Below are positions 33,698 to 45,415 of a DNA stretch of 64,000 nt, one piece after another. The DNA comes from Owenia fusiformis (taxonomy: Eukaryota > Annelida > Polychaeta > Sabellida > Oweniidae). The stretch's first letter is position 1. Each line of letters starts with the position of its first letter. The notes beneath the pieces are model-generated. The model made no database searches and had not been told where the DNA came from. It saw only the letters and a program-made list of their open reading frames with translations. The position numbers were made by a program, and so were the translations under genes. Where the stretch lies: contig CAIIXF020000012.1 in NCBI GenBank assembly GCA_903813345.2, positions 4,755,318 to 4,819,317 on the forward strand. The letters run 5' to 3'.

Positions 33698-35560
33698 ATG
33701 AATAAAAGGGGGCCGAATAAGAAAATGGCAATGGCGAAATTAAACAATAGGAGCGATTCTTTAATAAACTCAGTGACTTGTTCAATATGTATGGAGGTTC
33801 TAGATGATCCTAGATCGCTGCCATGTATGCACAGTTACTGCAGGAAATGTATACAGAATATAATGGACAAATATCAGGATACGAAGGAATTTCCTTGCCC
33901 AAACTGCAGTGAACTTTCCCCTATACCTGATCAAGGAGCTACAGGCCTGAGGGTGAACTTTTTTGCTAAATCTGTTTTGGATGCAGGTGGGGATCATTCT
34001 ACCTCCTCGAAAGATACTCTTATAAATGGCATATGCCTGCAACCCGGGGAGCATGTCCCTGTTGTCTCCAATTGTGTCGAATGCAGTCGGGAGATGTGCA
34101 ACGTTTGTGGATGTACCTGCAACCACAACTCGTTTAATTTCACTAAACCTCAAAAGCGTCTGTTGACTTGTACTGAGTCCCAAAATGCGAAAAAGCTGAA
34201 TCCATCACAGCGAATCTTGTACTGTAAAATTCACAGTAAAGAACAGCTGAAGTATTTCTGTAAAAAAGATCATTGCCTCATTTGCCAAACTTGTGTCGAA
34301 CTGAAACATGAAGGTCACCCATTGGTAGACATTGAACATACTTCGAAGGCTAACTTGAGATCGGCCATTGATCTTGGCAGACAGCAGTCAGCTAAGTATG
34401 AAAGTTGTATCAAGGAAGCCCATGTTGTCAAAAACGACATTGAAGAGAAGAAAACAATTACCAGAGTCAAACTTGCAGCAGAACGGAAGAAGGAACATGA
34501 TAAAGTTGATGCCAAATTTGACAAAAAGGAAACTGAGGCTCGTGCAGTTGCAAGTGCATCTCTCAAGGACACCGAGGCGTGTTTGGCTAAGCTGAAGCTA
34601 GAAAAGGAAACAGTCGATGGTAGTATCAAACAATTAGAAATCCTCCGGGATCATGGCCACCCGTCTGATATTGTGTGCATGCTTCCCGAGATTCATAACA
34701 AGCGAATTGCATGGTCCATTCCTCCTGATTCCAAATTGACTACTGATTACAATCATAAGGATGACCATGTTAAACGTGAGAAGCGTATGCTTTTTGAAGA
34801 TTTTCTAGACATTGCGATCTTGCAAAATGATGACATTGTTAAAATTGGTGATGGATATGCAACAATCTATGATGGAGATTTTAATAGAAAGGAATCAATC
34901 ACCTTTCCAGTGATCACAGGTGTATCTTATAAGACAAAAGAAGATGCTTACGTCATTATGTCACCTTCCCGATTCGACTTTTATAACATGAACAATGGGG
35001 CGCTTTTAAAAAGTGTATACAATCCCATTCAAAATGCAACAGATTTTGTTATAGATCAACATTCCGAAATCGTTATTTTGGCTCATGATAGCAAAATCAT
35101 CAGGTTGTCGGAAACTGGGCGAATCTTGAATCTCTGCGATTTGGATGGAACATCGGGAAGAGAAAAAAGGAAAGGAGTGGCCACGATGCAAGTAAACAGC
35201 AAAAACGACATCATTATGTCTTACAATGGCGGTATTGCTGGAATCAGACTGGTCAAGGACGCTTTCCGAAAGTTCTTCGAGTACATTCCTAATCGCAATG
35301 CAGGGTCCAATATGTACGCCCATGTCGACAATAACGACAACATAATCACAGTGAACAAAGCTAAAAACACGGTGGAGCTTCTAACACCAAATGGTGTCTA
35401 CATGAAGGACTTGATCCCACCAAATGCGATTAAGTATGAGGTAATACAGGTAGAATCCAACTCTAAGGGTGAATTGTTTGTTGGAGTCATGCACAAGGGC
35501 TCCTCCAATATGTGTATGTTCAAACTAAGGTACAGGCGACAGGATGGTACCATAGCCTGA
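33698..35560 (+). CDS. TRIM-like RING/B-box protein, copy A
   Basis: Up to 620 aa, intronless. RING finger of the C3HC4 kind (C28, C31, C43, H45, C48, C51, C67, C70) marks a likely E3 ubiquitin ligase; a Cys/His-rich first B-box lies at about 126-143 and a complete second B-box at C176, H179, C188, D191, C196, C199, H204, H207. A coiled coil with many Lys/Glu runs from about 215 to 330, then some 290 residues of beta-strand-like repeats resembling the NHL/beta-propeller end of TRIM2/3/56-type proteins. Substrates cannot be told. Copy B lacks the first nine codons' start, so M10 (33,725) is probably the true start. The last residues (RRQDGTIA) are encoded by the first unit of a minisatellite, so the C-terminus may have been replaced. 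Confidence 0.85.
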   Translation: MNKRGPNKKMAMAKLNNRSDSLINSVTCSICMEVLDDPRSLPCMHSYCRKCIQNIMDKYQDTKEFPCPNCSELSPIPDQGATGLRVNFFAKSVLDAGGDHSTSSKDTLINGICLQPGEHVPVVSNCVECSREMCNVCGCTCNHNSFNFTKPQKRLLTCTESQNAKKLNPSQRILYCKIHSKEQLKYFCKKDHCLICQTCVELKHEGHPLVDIEHTSKANLRSAIDLGRQQSAKYESCIKEAHVVKNDIEEKKTITRVKLAAERKKEHDKVDAKFDKKETEARAVASASLKDTEACLAKLKLEKETVDGSIKQLEILRDHGHPSDIVCMLPEIHNKRIAWSIPPDSKLTTDYNHKDDHVKREKRMLFEDFLDIAILQNDDIVKIGDGYATIYDGDFNRKESITFPVITGVSYKTKEDAYVIMSPSRFDFYNMNNGALLKSVYNPIQNATDFVIDQHSEIVILAHDSKIIRLSETGRILNLCDLDGTSGREKRKGVATMQVNSKNDIIMSYNGGIAGIRLVKDAFRKFFEYIPNRNAGSNMYAHVDNNDNIITVNKAKNTVELLTPNGVYMKDLIPPNAIKYEVIQVESNSKGELFVGVMHKGSSNMCMFKLRYRRQDGTIA

Positions 35561-35738
35561 ATACATTGGGGACAGGATGGTACCATGCCCTGCGTACATG
35601 GTGGACAGGATGGTACCATACCTTGAAAACATTGGCGACAGGATGGTACCATACCCTGAAAACATTGGCGACAGGTTGGTACCATAGCCTGAATACATGG
35701 GGGGGGGGGGCAGGATGGTACCATACCCTTTATACCTG
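35529..35738. repeat. 33-bp minisatellite at the 3' end of TRIM copy A
   Basis: Six units of about 33 bp with core GACAGGATGGTACCATA and a variable half ending in ACATTGG or ACATGG; GGTACC is palindromic. A run of 12 G sits in the last unit. The first unit supplies the stop codon region of the gene. Because the unit is a multiple of three, frames on both strands stay open and give false repetitive ORFs. Confidence 0.85.
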
Positions 35739-35840
35739 GACGTTTATTATAAATCCCTGAAGTAAAATATGGAGTGGTAAATAGACTGTTCACTACGTAT
35801 ACTTTGAAGGCAAACCGCACCGCAAAAAGCTAAAAACACG

Positions 35841-36029
35841 GTGGAGCTTCTAACACCAAATGGTGTCTACATGAAGGACTTGATCCCACCAAATGCGATT
35901 AAGTATGAGGTAATACAGGTAGAATCCAACTCTAAGGGTGAATTGTTTGTTGGAGTCATGCACAAGGGCTCCTCCAATATGTGTATGTTCAAACTAAGGT
36001 ACAGGCGACAGGATGGTACCATAGCCTGA
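35841..36029 (+). pseudogene. Duplicated 3' end of TRIM copy A
   Basis: 62 codons identical to the C-terminus of the upstream gene, created by the 469-bp tandem duplication. It has no RING, B-box or coiled coil and no promoter of its own. Confidence 0.8.
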
Positions 36030-36294
36030 ATACATTGGGGACAGGATGGTACCATGCCCTGCGTACATGGTGGACAGGATGGTACCATACCTTGAAAACA
36101 TTGGCGACAGGATGGTACCATACCCTGAAAACATTGGCGACAGGTTGGTACCATAGCCTGAATACATGGGGGGGGGGGCAGGATGGTACCATACCCTTTA
36201 TACCTGGACGTTTATTATAAATCCCTGAAGTAAAATATGGAGTGGTAAATAGACTGTTCACTACGTATACTTTGAAGGCAAACCGCACCGCAAA

Positions 36295-36767
36295 ATACAA
36301 TGACGTATTTATTGTAGTATAATCAGCAAATGAACTCAATTGGCAGATTAGAGGTCCCATGGTACGTTTCTCAAATTCGATACTGGCAATGGAATTTTCT
36401 TCATTATATGATACAATTGATATGGGAAACGTAAAGCTTGAAATGTAGATGTATTTTAATACAATAACCGATACATTGCTACGTTTTTTGGCCCAAAACC
36501 CCAAAACAAGAAGCAATTTTAAATTCTAATTATTAAGTTACGTCATTTACAAATGTAGACAGAGTAAATATGTGGTAAAAATTCCGATATTACAGTTACA
36601 CGTAAACAAGTATATATCATAAAATAATCGTTTCAAGTTAATCATTGACTTCTGCTCGAGAGTCATTCTAGTCATTCTTTTAGTCATTCTAGCACGAACA
36701 GATGTTCAGCTATCTCGATGATTTATTTTGGCTCTCCCTAAGTCATCAACACAAGCTGAAACAAACG
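36295..36767. other. 3' flank of TRIM copy A
   Basis: Non-coding. It is alignable with 44,880-45,470 of unit B, for example GGTCCCATGGTACGTTTCTC versus GGTCCCGTGGTACGTTTCTC. No gene is seen. Confidence 0.5.
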
Positions 36768-39700
36768 CCAAAAATCAAACGCCAGTGTATATGCTACATT
36801 AAATTGTATTATAGTCATAAAGAAACAAACGCCATCATCCAAACCCTAATGTATATGCTGCATTAAATTGTAATCTAGTCATAACCACAATGCATATGCT
36901 ACATAAACTGTGTTCTAGTCATAAAAAAGCAAACGCCATCATCCAAAAACTAATGTACTTAAATTGTAATCTAGTCATTATCACAATGCATATGCTACAT
37001 AAACTGTATTCTAGTCATAAAGAAACAAACGCCATCATCCAAAACCTAATGTATATGCTGCATTAAATTGTAATCTAATCATAACCACAATGCATATGCT
37101 AAATAAACTGTATTCTAGTCATAAAGAAACAAACGCCATCATCCAAAACCTAATGTATATGCTGCATTAAATTGTAATCTAGTCATAACCACAATGCATA
37201 TGCTACATAAACTGTATTCTAGTCATAAAGAAACAAACGCCATCATCCAAACCCTAATGTATATGCTGCATTAAATTGTAATCTAGTCATAACCACAATG
37301 CATATGCTACATAAACTGTATTCTAGTCAAAATAAAAAAACGCCATCATCCAAACCCTAATGTATATGCTGCATTGAATTGTAATCTTATCATAACCACA
37401 ATGCATATGCTACATAATCTTTATTCTAGTCATAAAAAACAAACGCCATCATCCAAAACCTAATGTATATGCTATATTAAATTGTAATCTAGTCATAACC
37501 ACAATGTATATGCAATATAAACTATATTCTAGTCATAAAGAAACAAACGCCTTCATCCAAACCCTAATGTATGTGCTGCATTGAATTGTAATCTAGTCAT
37601 AACCACAATGCATATGCTACATAAACTGTGTTCTAGTCATAAAAAAGCAAACGCCATCATCCAAAACCTTAATGTATATGCTGCATTAAACTGTAATCTA
37701 GTCATAACCACAATGCATATGCTACATAAACTGTATTCTAGTCATAAAGAAACAAACGCCATCATCCAAAACCTAATGTATATGCTATATTAAATTGTAA
37801 TCTAGTCATAACCACAATGCATATGGTACATAAACTGTGTTCTAGTCATAAAAAAGCAAACGCCATCATCCAAAACCTAATGTATATGCTGCATTAAATT
37901 GTAATCTAGTCATAACCACAATGCATATGCTACATAAACTGTGTTCTAGTCATAAAAAAGCAAACGCCATCATCCAAAACCTAATGTATATGCTGCATTA
38001 AATTGTAATCTAGTCATAACCACAATGCATATGCTACATAATCTTTATTTTAGTCATAAAGAGACAAACGCCATCATCCAAACCCTAATGTATATGCTGC
38101 ATTGAATTGTAATCTAGTCATAACCACAATGCATATGCTACATAATCTTTATTTTAGTCATAAAGAAACAAACGCCATCATCCAAACCCTAATGTATATG
38201 CTGCATTAAATTGTAATCTAGTCATAACCACAATGTATACATGTATGCAATATAAACTATATTCTAGTCATAAAGAAACAAACGCCATCATACAAAACCT
38301 AATGTATATGCTATATTAATTTGTAATCTAGTCATAACCACAATGCATATGCTACATAAACTGTATTCTAGTCATAAAGAAACAAACGCCACAATCCAAA
38401 ACCTAATGTATATGCTATATTAATTTGTAATCTAGTCATAACCACAATGCATATGCTACATAAACTGTATTCTAGTCATAAAGAAACAAACGCCACAATC
38501 CAAAACCTAATGTATATGCTGCATTAAACTGTAATCTAGTCATAACCCCAATGTATATGGTACATAAATTGTATTCTAGTCATAAAGAAACAAACGCCAT
38601 CATCCAAAACCTAATGTATATGTTATATTAATTTGTAATCTAGTCATTATCACAATGCATATGCTACATAAACTGTATTCTAGTCATAAAGAAACAAACG
38701 CCATCATCCAAACCCTAATGTATATGCTGCATTAAATTGTAATCTAGTCATAACCACAATGCATATGCTACATAAACTGTGTTCTAGTCATAAAGAAACA
38801 AACGCCATCATCCAAAACCTAATGTATATGCTATATTAATTTGTAATCTAGTCATAACCACAATGTATATGCAATATAAACTATATTCTAGTCATAAAGA
38901 AACAAACGCCACAATCCAAAACCTAATGTATATGCTATATTAATTTGTAATCTAGTCATAACCCCAATGTATATGGTACATAAACTGTATTCTAGTCATA
39001 AAGAAACAAACGCCACAATCCAAAACCTAATGTATATGTTATATTAATTTGTAATCTAGTCATATCCACAATGCATATGCTACATAAATTGTATTCTAGT
39101 CATAAAGAAACAAACGCCACAATCCAAACCCTAATGTATATGCTATATTAATTTGTAATCTAGTCATAACCCCAATGTATATGGTACATAAACTGTATTC
39201 TAGTCATAAAGAAACAAACGCCACAATCCAAAACCTAATGTATATGTTATATTAATTTGTAATCTAGTCATATCCACAATGCATATGCTACATAAATTGT
39301 ATTCTAGTCATAAAGAAACAAACGCCACAATCCAAAACCTAATGTATATGCTATATTAATTTGTAATCTAGTCATAACCCCAATGTATATGGTACATAAA
39401 TTGTATTCTAGTCATAAAGAAACAAACGCCATCATCCAAAACCAAATGTATGTGCTATATTAATTTGTAATATAGTCATATCCACAATGCATATGCTACA
39501 TAAATTGTATTCTAGTCATAAAGAAACAAACGCCACAATCCAAAACCTAATGTATATGCTGCATTAAACTGTAATCTAGTCATAACCACAATGCATATGC
39601 TACATAAACTATATTCTAGTCATAAAGAAACAAACGCCATCATCCAAAACCTAATGTATATGCTATATTAATTTGTAATCTAGTCATAACCACAATGCAT

Positions 39701-40715
39701 ATGCTACATAAACTGTATTCTAGTCATAAAGAAACAAACGCCATCATCCAAAACCTAATGTATATGCTATATTAATTTGTAATCTAGTCATAACCACAAT
39801 GTATATGCAATATAAACTATATTCTAGTCATTAAGAAACAAACGCCATCATCCAAAACCTAATGTATATGCTGCATTGAATTGTAATCTAGTCATAACCA
39901 CAATGCATATGCTACATGAACTGTATTCTAGTCATAAAGAAACAAACGCCATCATCCAAAACCTAATGTATATGCTATATTAATTTGTAATCTAGTCATA
40001 ACCACAATGCATATGCTACATAAACTGTATTCTAGTCATAAAGAAACAAACGCCATCATCCAAAACCTAATGTATATGCTATATTAATTTGTAATCTAGT
40101 CATAACCACAATGCATATGCTACATGAACTGTATTCTAGTCATAAAGAAACAAACGCCATCATCCAAAACCTAATGTATATGCTATATTAATTTGTAATC
40201 TAGTCATAACCACAATGCATATGCTACATAAACTGTATTCTAGTCATAAAGAAACAAACGCCATCATCCAAAACCTAATGTATATGCTATATTAATTTGT
40301 AATCTAGTCATAACCACAATGCATATGCTACATAAACTGTGTTCTAGTCATAAAGAAACAAACGCCATCATCCAAACCCTAATGTATATGCTATATTAAT
40401 TTGTAATGTAGCCATAACCACAATGCATATGCTACATAATCTTTATTTTAGTCATAAAGAGACAAACGCCATCATCCAAAACCTAATGTATATGTTATAT
40501 TAATTTGTAATCTAGTCATTATCACAATGGATATGCTACATAAACTGTATTCTAGTCATAAAGAAACAAACGCCATCATCCAAAACCTAATGTATATGCT
40601 GCATTAAATTGTAATCTAGTCATAACCACAATGCATATGCTACATAAACTGTATTCTAGTCATAAAGAAATAAACGTCATCTCTCAAACCCTGTATATGC
40701 TATATTAAATTGTAA
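36768..40715. repeat. 104-bp satellite array, about 38 copies (unit A only)
   Basis: Each unit is a 64-bp part containing AAACAAACGCCATCATCCAA and a 40-bp part containing CATAACCACAATGCATATGC, both starting GTCATAA, so the unit itself is a diverged dimer. Variants (CATCATCC versus CACAATCC; GCTGCATTAAA versus GCTATATTAAT) come in blocks, showing local homogenisation. Unit B has one corresponding monomer-like stretch at 46,815-46,860, so the array grew after the duplication. No open frame or spacer structure. Confidence 0.93.
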
Positions 40716-41472
40716 TCTAGTTATAAAGATTCAGTTCAATCTCCTAGAATGTAAACTATTTAATCCTAAAAGCCCTATATCGAATCCCAAACCAATATCT
40801 AATAAATTGATTCCCAAAAATGATTCCCAAAATGAAATTACTAGAAGATAGGTATCAAATAGGTCTACAAGTGATTCTATTACAATGGCAAGTGGATACA
40901 AGGGAGGTTAAGATAGAGTTTTTAGAGGACTTTTGGGTGAACGTGTAACATAATCATCCCCTTGGTTTACTGTCCCATTCATAATTGATTTTTCAAAAGG
41001 CCCGATGACAAATATTCTTGTTATACCTTTCATGTAGCTCTCATGTAACGTCTATATTAACCTCCCAATTAATACTTTAGATTGTCAGTTGTAACCAGCA
41101 TGTAAAATAGAACAAAATAAAGTATACTGCTCGATGCGTCTCGAACTCGCAACCTCGTGGTTACGGCGCCCAATCGCCTAGCCCGAACGTGCCGGCGCTC
41201 AAGTCCTCTCGGCCAACTCGACAACCCCAAAAATATCTAAGCACAAGTGCCAAAGCTAAAGGACCAAACGTTGTAATGGAACTTAGCAAGAAAAAGCAAA
41301 CTCTAAGTGCATACCAGTCGAGAAAAACAAACCCCATGTATCACAAAACCATGATCTAACGTGAAAAGAAACAATGTCTAATACCCCCTTTCCCCCAACA
41401 ATCAAGAACGTCAAATATCACAATCCAAGACCAGAAAAAAGGTTGTTCTGTCAGTCGATAGAGGCAGCTGAT
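40716..41472. other. Non-coding spacer with a tRNA-like remnant
   Basis: Alignable with 46,860-47,340 in unit B. A GC-richer patch at 41,122-41,205, read on the minus strand, contains GAGGTTGCGAGTTCGAGACG, which resembles a tRNA T arm preceded by a D-arm-like GGCTAGGCGATTGGGCG; I read it as a tRNA-derived SINE head. No gene seen. Confidence 0.45.
41122..41205 (-). repeat. tRNA-derived SINE-like remnant
   Basis: Minus-strand sequence with an A-box-like GGCTAGGCGATTGG and a B-box-like GCGAGTTCGAGACGC spaced as in a tRNA. A proper anticodon stem is not evident, so it is not called as a tRNA gene. Confidence 0.4.
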
Positions 41473-41546
41473 GTTACACTTTGCATTCGTTCGATTTCAC
41501 TTCTTAAAAGAGAGCTTCGTATTCTAGTATTCTGCGCGCAGGGTAC
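41473..41546 (-). mobile_element. Copy of the 88-bp MITE (unit A/B junction)
   Basis: In reverse orientation relative to the 12.9-kb copy: GTTACACTTTGCATTCGTTC at the left and CTGCGCGCAGGGTAC at the right, with CTTAAAAGAGAGCTTCGT between. Its equivalent in unit B is at 49,881-49,960, so it was present before the segmental duplication, though the orientation differs. Confidence 0.5.
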
Positions 41547-42677
41547 AAAAACGAATGCTGCCTTCTCTTTAAATCTGACCTTCGGGAATCAATGATCAGG
41601 TGATGAGGTATTGTTTAAACACATATCTGTATTGTCGTTAAATAGAATAAAGGGCCACCTTCATGGTTTCTATAATATTTGTAATATGGTTCAAACTTGG
41701 TTTATATTGCTTTTCACATGTTGCCCTTGGTGCTTTCTAGTATGAATTTTATTTTTTCCTCTAGATTTGACGATCCACGTTGTCATCCTTTTACATTGAA
41801 TTCACAAGTGGGACGAAACCCTATGTATACTCAAGTCTCTATGTGGAATAGAACATGGCCATCCTTTATCAGATATTAAATGGGTCCCAGACATTGAACC
41901 GTGTAGTAACAATCTATCAACTCGACCATAGTGAAGACTGTTGCTAATTTAAAATGTATAAGGAAGCAATCCATACTAGTATATCTTTTTTGGACCACCC
42001 TGTAAGAGTCGAGATATCCTTTGTCAAAATGCTTGCTCGTTGAACGGTTCGAATCCCGATACTACTTCAGAGTTTTAGTTTCTTTTTATTTTAAGCCATG
42101 ATTTTGATAATACATTGAACTCGAAAGCATTGATAATTATGGGAGATGATTGAAAACAAATAATTAAATGACACCAACTAATGCCAGGTACATATTAACA
42201 ACAATTTATAACTACAAAACATAAAAAATAAATATGATTTAATACATGTAAACCTGGCATGATTTTTTGTATTGTACTTGATTAATATTGTGTTATATGT
42301 CATTCTCAATTGTCATATCCACTGTTTTATACGAGCCTACTGTCAATGCTTCTCTTATCTTGACATAAAAGTGTTTGTCACACGTATCTGTGTGCATAAC
42401 ATGGTCATGATGTAAAATATGGTCATAAGATAAAAAGTTGAATCTCAATTTAATTGCTTTGCCTTTAACATGCTTATAATAAGCTATTATCTTAAAATTG
42501 AACTTACAAAACGATTGTACCTTATATTCACACTTCACATTCTTCTTAAAGTGATTAGTTGTCACTTTAAGTATTAAAAACCAAAATGAAACTAATGCGT
42601 CATTTCATGATCACAAAGATAAACAATCTTGATTCGTGAACTTGAAACAGGTTGAATAACCTGGGCCAGATAAGACA
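41547..42677. other. Non-coding sequence between units A and B
   Basis: Contains the segment alignable with 49,960-50,450 and, from about 41,990, the left border of unit B with the tRNA-like remnant (GGTTCGAATCCC, 42,046-42,057). No gene seen. Confidence 0.45.
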
Positions 42678-44513
42678 ATGGCAATGGCGAAATTAAACAA
42701 AAGGGGTGATTCTTTAATAAACTCAGTGACATGTTCAATATGTATGGAGGTTCTAGATGATCCTAGATCACTGCCATGTATGCACAGTTACTGCAGGAAA
42801 TGTATACAGAATATAATGGATAAACACCAGGATACGAAGGAATTTCCTTGCCCAAACTGCAGTGAAATTTCCCCTATACCGGATCAAGGGTCTGCAGGCC
42901 TGAGGGTGAACTTCTTTGCTAAATCTGTATTGGATGCAGCTGATGATCATTCTGCATCTTCGAAAGATACTCTTATAAATGGCATATGCCTGCAACCTGG
43001 GGAGCATGTCCTTGTTGCGTCAAACTGTGTCGAATGCAGTCGGGAGATGTGCAACGTGTGTGGATGTACCTGCAACCACAACTCGTCAAATTTCACCAAA
43101 CCTCACAAGCGTCAGTTGACGTGTAATGAGTTCCAAAATGCGAAAAAGCTGAACCCATCACAGCGAATCTTATACTGTAAAATTCACAACAAAGAAAAGC
43201 TGAAATATTTCTGTCAAAAAGATCAATCCCTCATCTGCCAAAATTGTGTTGAACTTAAACACGAAGGCCACTCATTGGTAGACATTGAACATACGTCGAA
43301 GGCAAACCTGAGACTTGCTATTGATCTTGGTAGACAGAGATCAGTCAAGTATGAAACTTGTATCAAGGAAGCCCACGTTGTTAAAAAGGACATTGAAGAG
43401 AAAGCAAAGATTACCAAAGTCAAACTTGCAGCAGATCGGAAGAAGGAACATGATAAAGTTGATGCCAAATTTGACAAAAAGGAAATTGAGGCTGATGCAT
43501 CTACCAATGCATGTCTAAACGACACCGAGGCGTATTTGGCTAAGCTGAAGCTAGAAAAGGAAACAGTCGATGGTAGTATCAAACAATTAGAAATTCTCCA
43601 GAATCATGGCCACCCAGCTGATATTGTGTGCATGATTCCCGAGATACACAACAAGCGAAATGTATGGTCCAATCCTCCTGATTCCAAATTGACTACTGCT
43701 TACAATCATCTGGATGATCACGTTAAACGTGAGAAGCGTATGCTTGTTGAGGATTTTCGAGACATAGCTGTCCTGCAAAATGATGACTTTGTTACAATTT
43801 GTGATGGGAATGCAGTAATTTATGATGAAGACTTTAATAAAAAAGAATCGACCATGTTTCCAGTGATCACAGGTGCGTCTAATAAGACAAAGGAGGATGC
43901 TTATGTCATCATGTCACCTTCCCGATTAGACTTTTATAACATGGAAAGTGGGGCACTTTTAAAAAGTGTATACAATGCCATTCAGAATGCAACAGATTTT
44001 GTGATTGTTCATCATTCCGAAATTTTTATTTTGGCTCATGATAGCAAAATTATTAGGTTGTCAGATACGGGTCGAATCTTGAATCTATACGATTTAGGTG
44101 GATCATCAGGAAGAGATAAAATGGAAGGAGTCGCCACAATGCAAGTAAACAGTAAGAATGACATCGTTATGTCTTACAATGGCGGTGTTGTTGGAATCAG
44201 ATTGATCAAGGACACTTTCCGGAAGATCTTTGAGTACATTCCCGATTGCAACACGGGGTACAATATGTACGCTCATGTCGACAGTAAAGACAACATAATC
44301 ACCGTGAACAAAAATAAAAACACGGTGGAGCTTCTTTCCCCTACTGGCGTCTACATGAAGGATTTGATCCCACCAAATGCGATTAAGTTTGAGATAATAC
44401 GGGTAGAATCGAACTCTAAGGGTGAGTTGTTTGTTGGAGTCATGCACAAGGGTTCCTCCAAGAAGTGCATCATCAAACTGAGGTACAGGCGACAGGATGG
44501 TACCATAGCCTGA
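42678..44513 (+). CDS. TRIM-like RING/B-box protein, copy B
   Basis: 611 aa, intronless, paralogue of copy A with the same domain order: C3HC4 RING at residues 19-61, first B-box near 117-134, second B-box near 167-198 with all ligands kept, coiled coil to about 320, then the beta-propeller-like C-terminal region. Substitutions are spread throughout and the frame is intact, so both copies look functional. Differences concentrate in the coiled coil and the C-terminal region, which in TRIM proteins bind targets. The start MAMAKL has no upstream in-frame ATG because the position equivalent to the first ATG of copy A is TTG. The C-terminus is again encoded by the first minisatellite unit (RRQDGTIA). 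Confidence 0.85.
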   Translation: MAMAKLNKRGDSLINSVTCSICMEVLDDPRSLPCMHSYCRKCIQNIMDKHQDTKEFPCPNCSEISPIPDQGSAGLRVNFFAKSVLDAADDHSASSKDTLINGICLQPGEHVLVASNCVECSREMCNVCGCTCNHNSSNFTKPHKRQLTCNEFQNAKKLNPSQRILYCKIHNKEKLKYFCQKDQSLICQNCVELKHEGHSLVDIEHTSKANLRLAIDLGRQRSVKYETCIKEAHVVKKDIEEKAKITKVKLAADRKKEHDKVDAKFDKKEIEADASTNACLNDTEAYLAKLKLEKETVDGSIKQLEILQNHGHPADIVCMIPEIHNKRNVWSNPPDSKLTTAYNHLDDHVKREKRMLVEDFRDIAVLQNDDFVTICDGNAVIYDEDFNKKESTMFPVITGASNKTKEDAYVIMSPSRLDFYNMESGALLKSVYNAIQNATDFVIVHHSEIFILAHDSKIIRLSDTGRILNLYDLGGSSGRDKMEGVATMQVNSKNDIVMSYNGGVVGIRLIKDTFRKIFEYIPDCNTGYNMYAHVDSKDNIITVNKNKNTVELLSPTGVYMKDLIPPNAIKFEIIRVESNSKGELFVGVMHKGSSKKCIIKLRYRRQDGTIA

Positions 44514-44765
44514 ATACATTGGGGACAGGATGGTACCATGCCCTGCGTACATGGTGGACAGGATGGTACCATACCTTGAAAACATTGGGGACAGGATGGT
44601 ACCATAACCTGAATACATGGGGGACAGGATGGTACCATACCTTAAATACATGGGGACAGGATGCTACATACCCTGAAAACATTGGGGACAGGATGGTACC
44701 ATAACCTGAATACATGGGGGACAGGATGGTACCATGTCAAGAGTACATGGGGGATGGGATGGTAC
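44482..44765. repeat. 33-bp minisatellite at the 3' end of TRIM copy B
   Basis: Eight or so units of the same family as at 35,529-35,738 with core GACAGGATGGTACCATA, including a shortened unit with GGATGCTACATACC. Presence after both genes shows that the array predates the segmental duplication. Frames on both strands are open and give Trp/Tyr/His- or Cys/Pro-rich false ORFs. Confidence 0.85.
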
Positions 44766-45415
44766 CATACCATCCCATTCCCCATGCCATCCCCATACCA
44801 TATAATAAATCCTTCAAACGAAATATGGAGCTTTACAATAGACTGTTCACTACGTACACTTTGAAAGCAAACCGCACCGCAAAACACAATGACGTTATAC
44901 TTATAATCTGCAAATAATCCCAATCTAGCTGATTAGGGGTCCCGTGGTACGTTTCTCGAATTCGATACTAGCAATGGAATTTACTTTATAAATGATACAA
45001 TGGATATGAGAAACGTAAATCGTGAAATGTAGATACATTTGAATACTAGTACAATAACCACTACATCTTTTTACGTGTTTAGCCCAAACCTAAGAACGAG
45101 AAGCAATTTTAAATTCTAGTCGTAACGTAATATCAAATTGTGGATTGAGTAAATATTGGGTAAAAATGCTGAAAAATTTGTGATCTTCAAATAACCATAC
45201 AAATGATTCATTGTTTAAAATTTGTTTTGACACAAGCTGATATATTTACAAAACGAAACTAAACTGTCGTGAGGCCCAGACCAATTAAAATGCCATTCAT
45301 AAATACTTACACAAAATCAAGTATATTATCATATAATAATCGTTGAGTTAATCATTGACTTCTGCTCAAGAGCTCTTGAAGAAAACGAAAATTTCATTTT
45401 TGGGTACAGTACAAA
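44766..45415. other. 3' flank of TRIM copy B
   Basis: Non-coding and alignable with 36,200-36,660. No gene seen. Confidence 0.5.

Larger units (their letters stand above)
35357..36294 (+). repeat. Direct tandem duplication of 469 bp covering the 3' end of TRIM copy A
   Basis: 35,826-36,294 repeats 35,357-35,825 almost base for base; the visible difference is one G in the poly-G run of the minisatellite (12 versus 11). The join shares a CAAA microhomology. The second copy carries a headless gene end (35,841-36,029) with the final 62 codons of the TRIM gene. It is either a very recent duplication or an assembly duplication. Confidence 0.85.

Noticed and set aside
35398-36516. Minus- and plus-strand Cys/Pro- or Trp/Tyr/His-rich ORFs at the minisatellite
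   Set aside because: The 33-bp unit keeps frames open on both strands; compositions are those of the repeat, and similar frames appear after the second TRIM copy for the same reason.
36768-40715. CRISPR-like or coding tandem array
   Set aside because: The 104-bp unit has no variable spacers, contains frequent stops in all frames and expands from a single-copy sequence seen in unit B.
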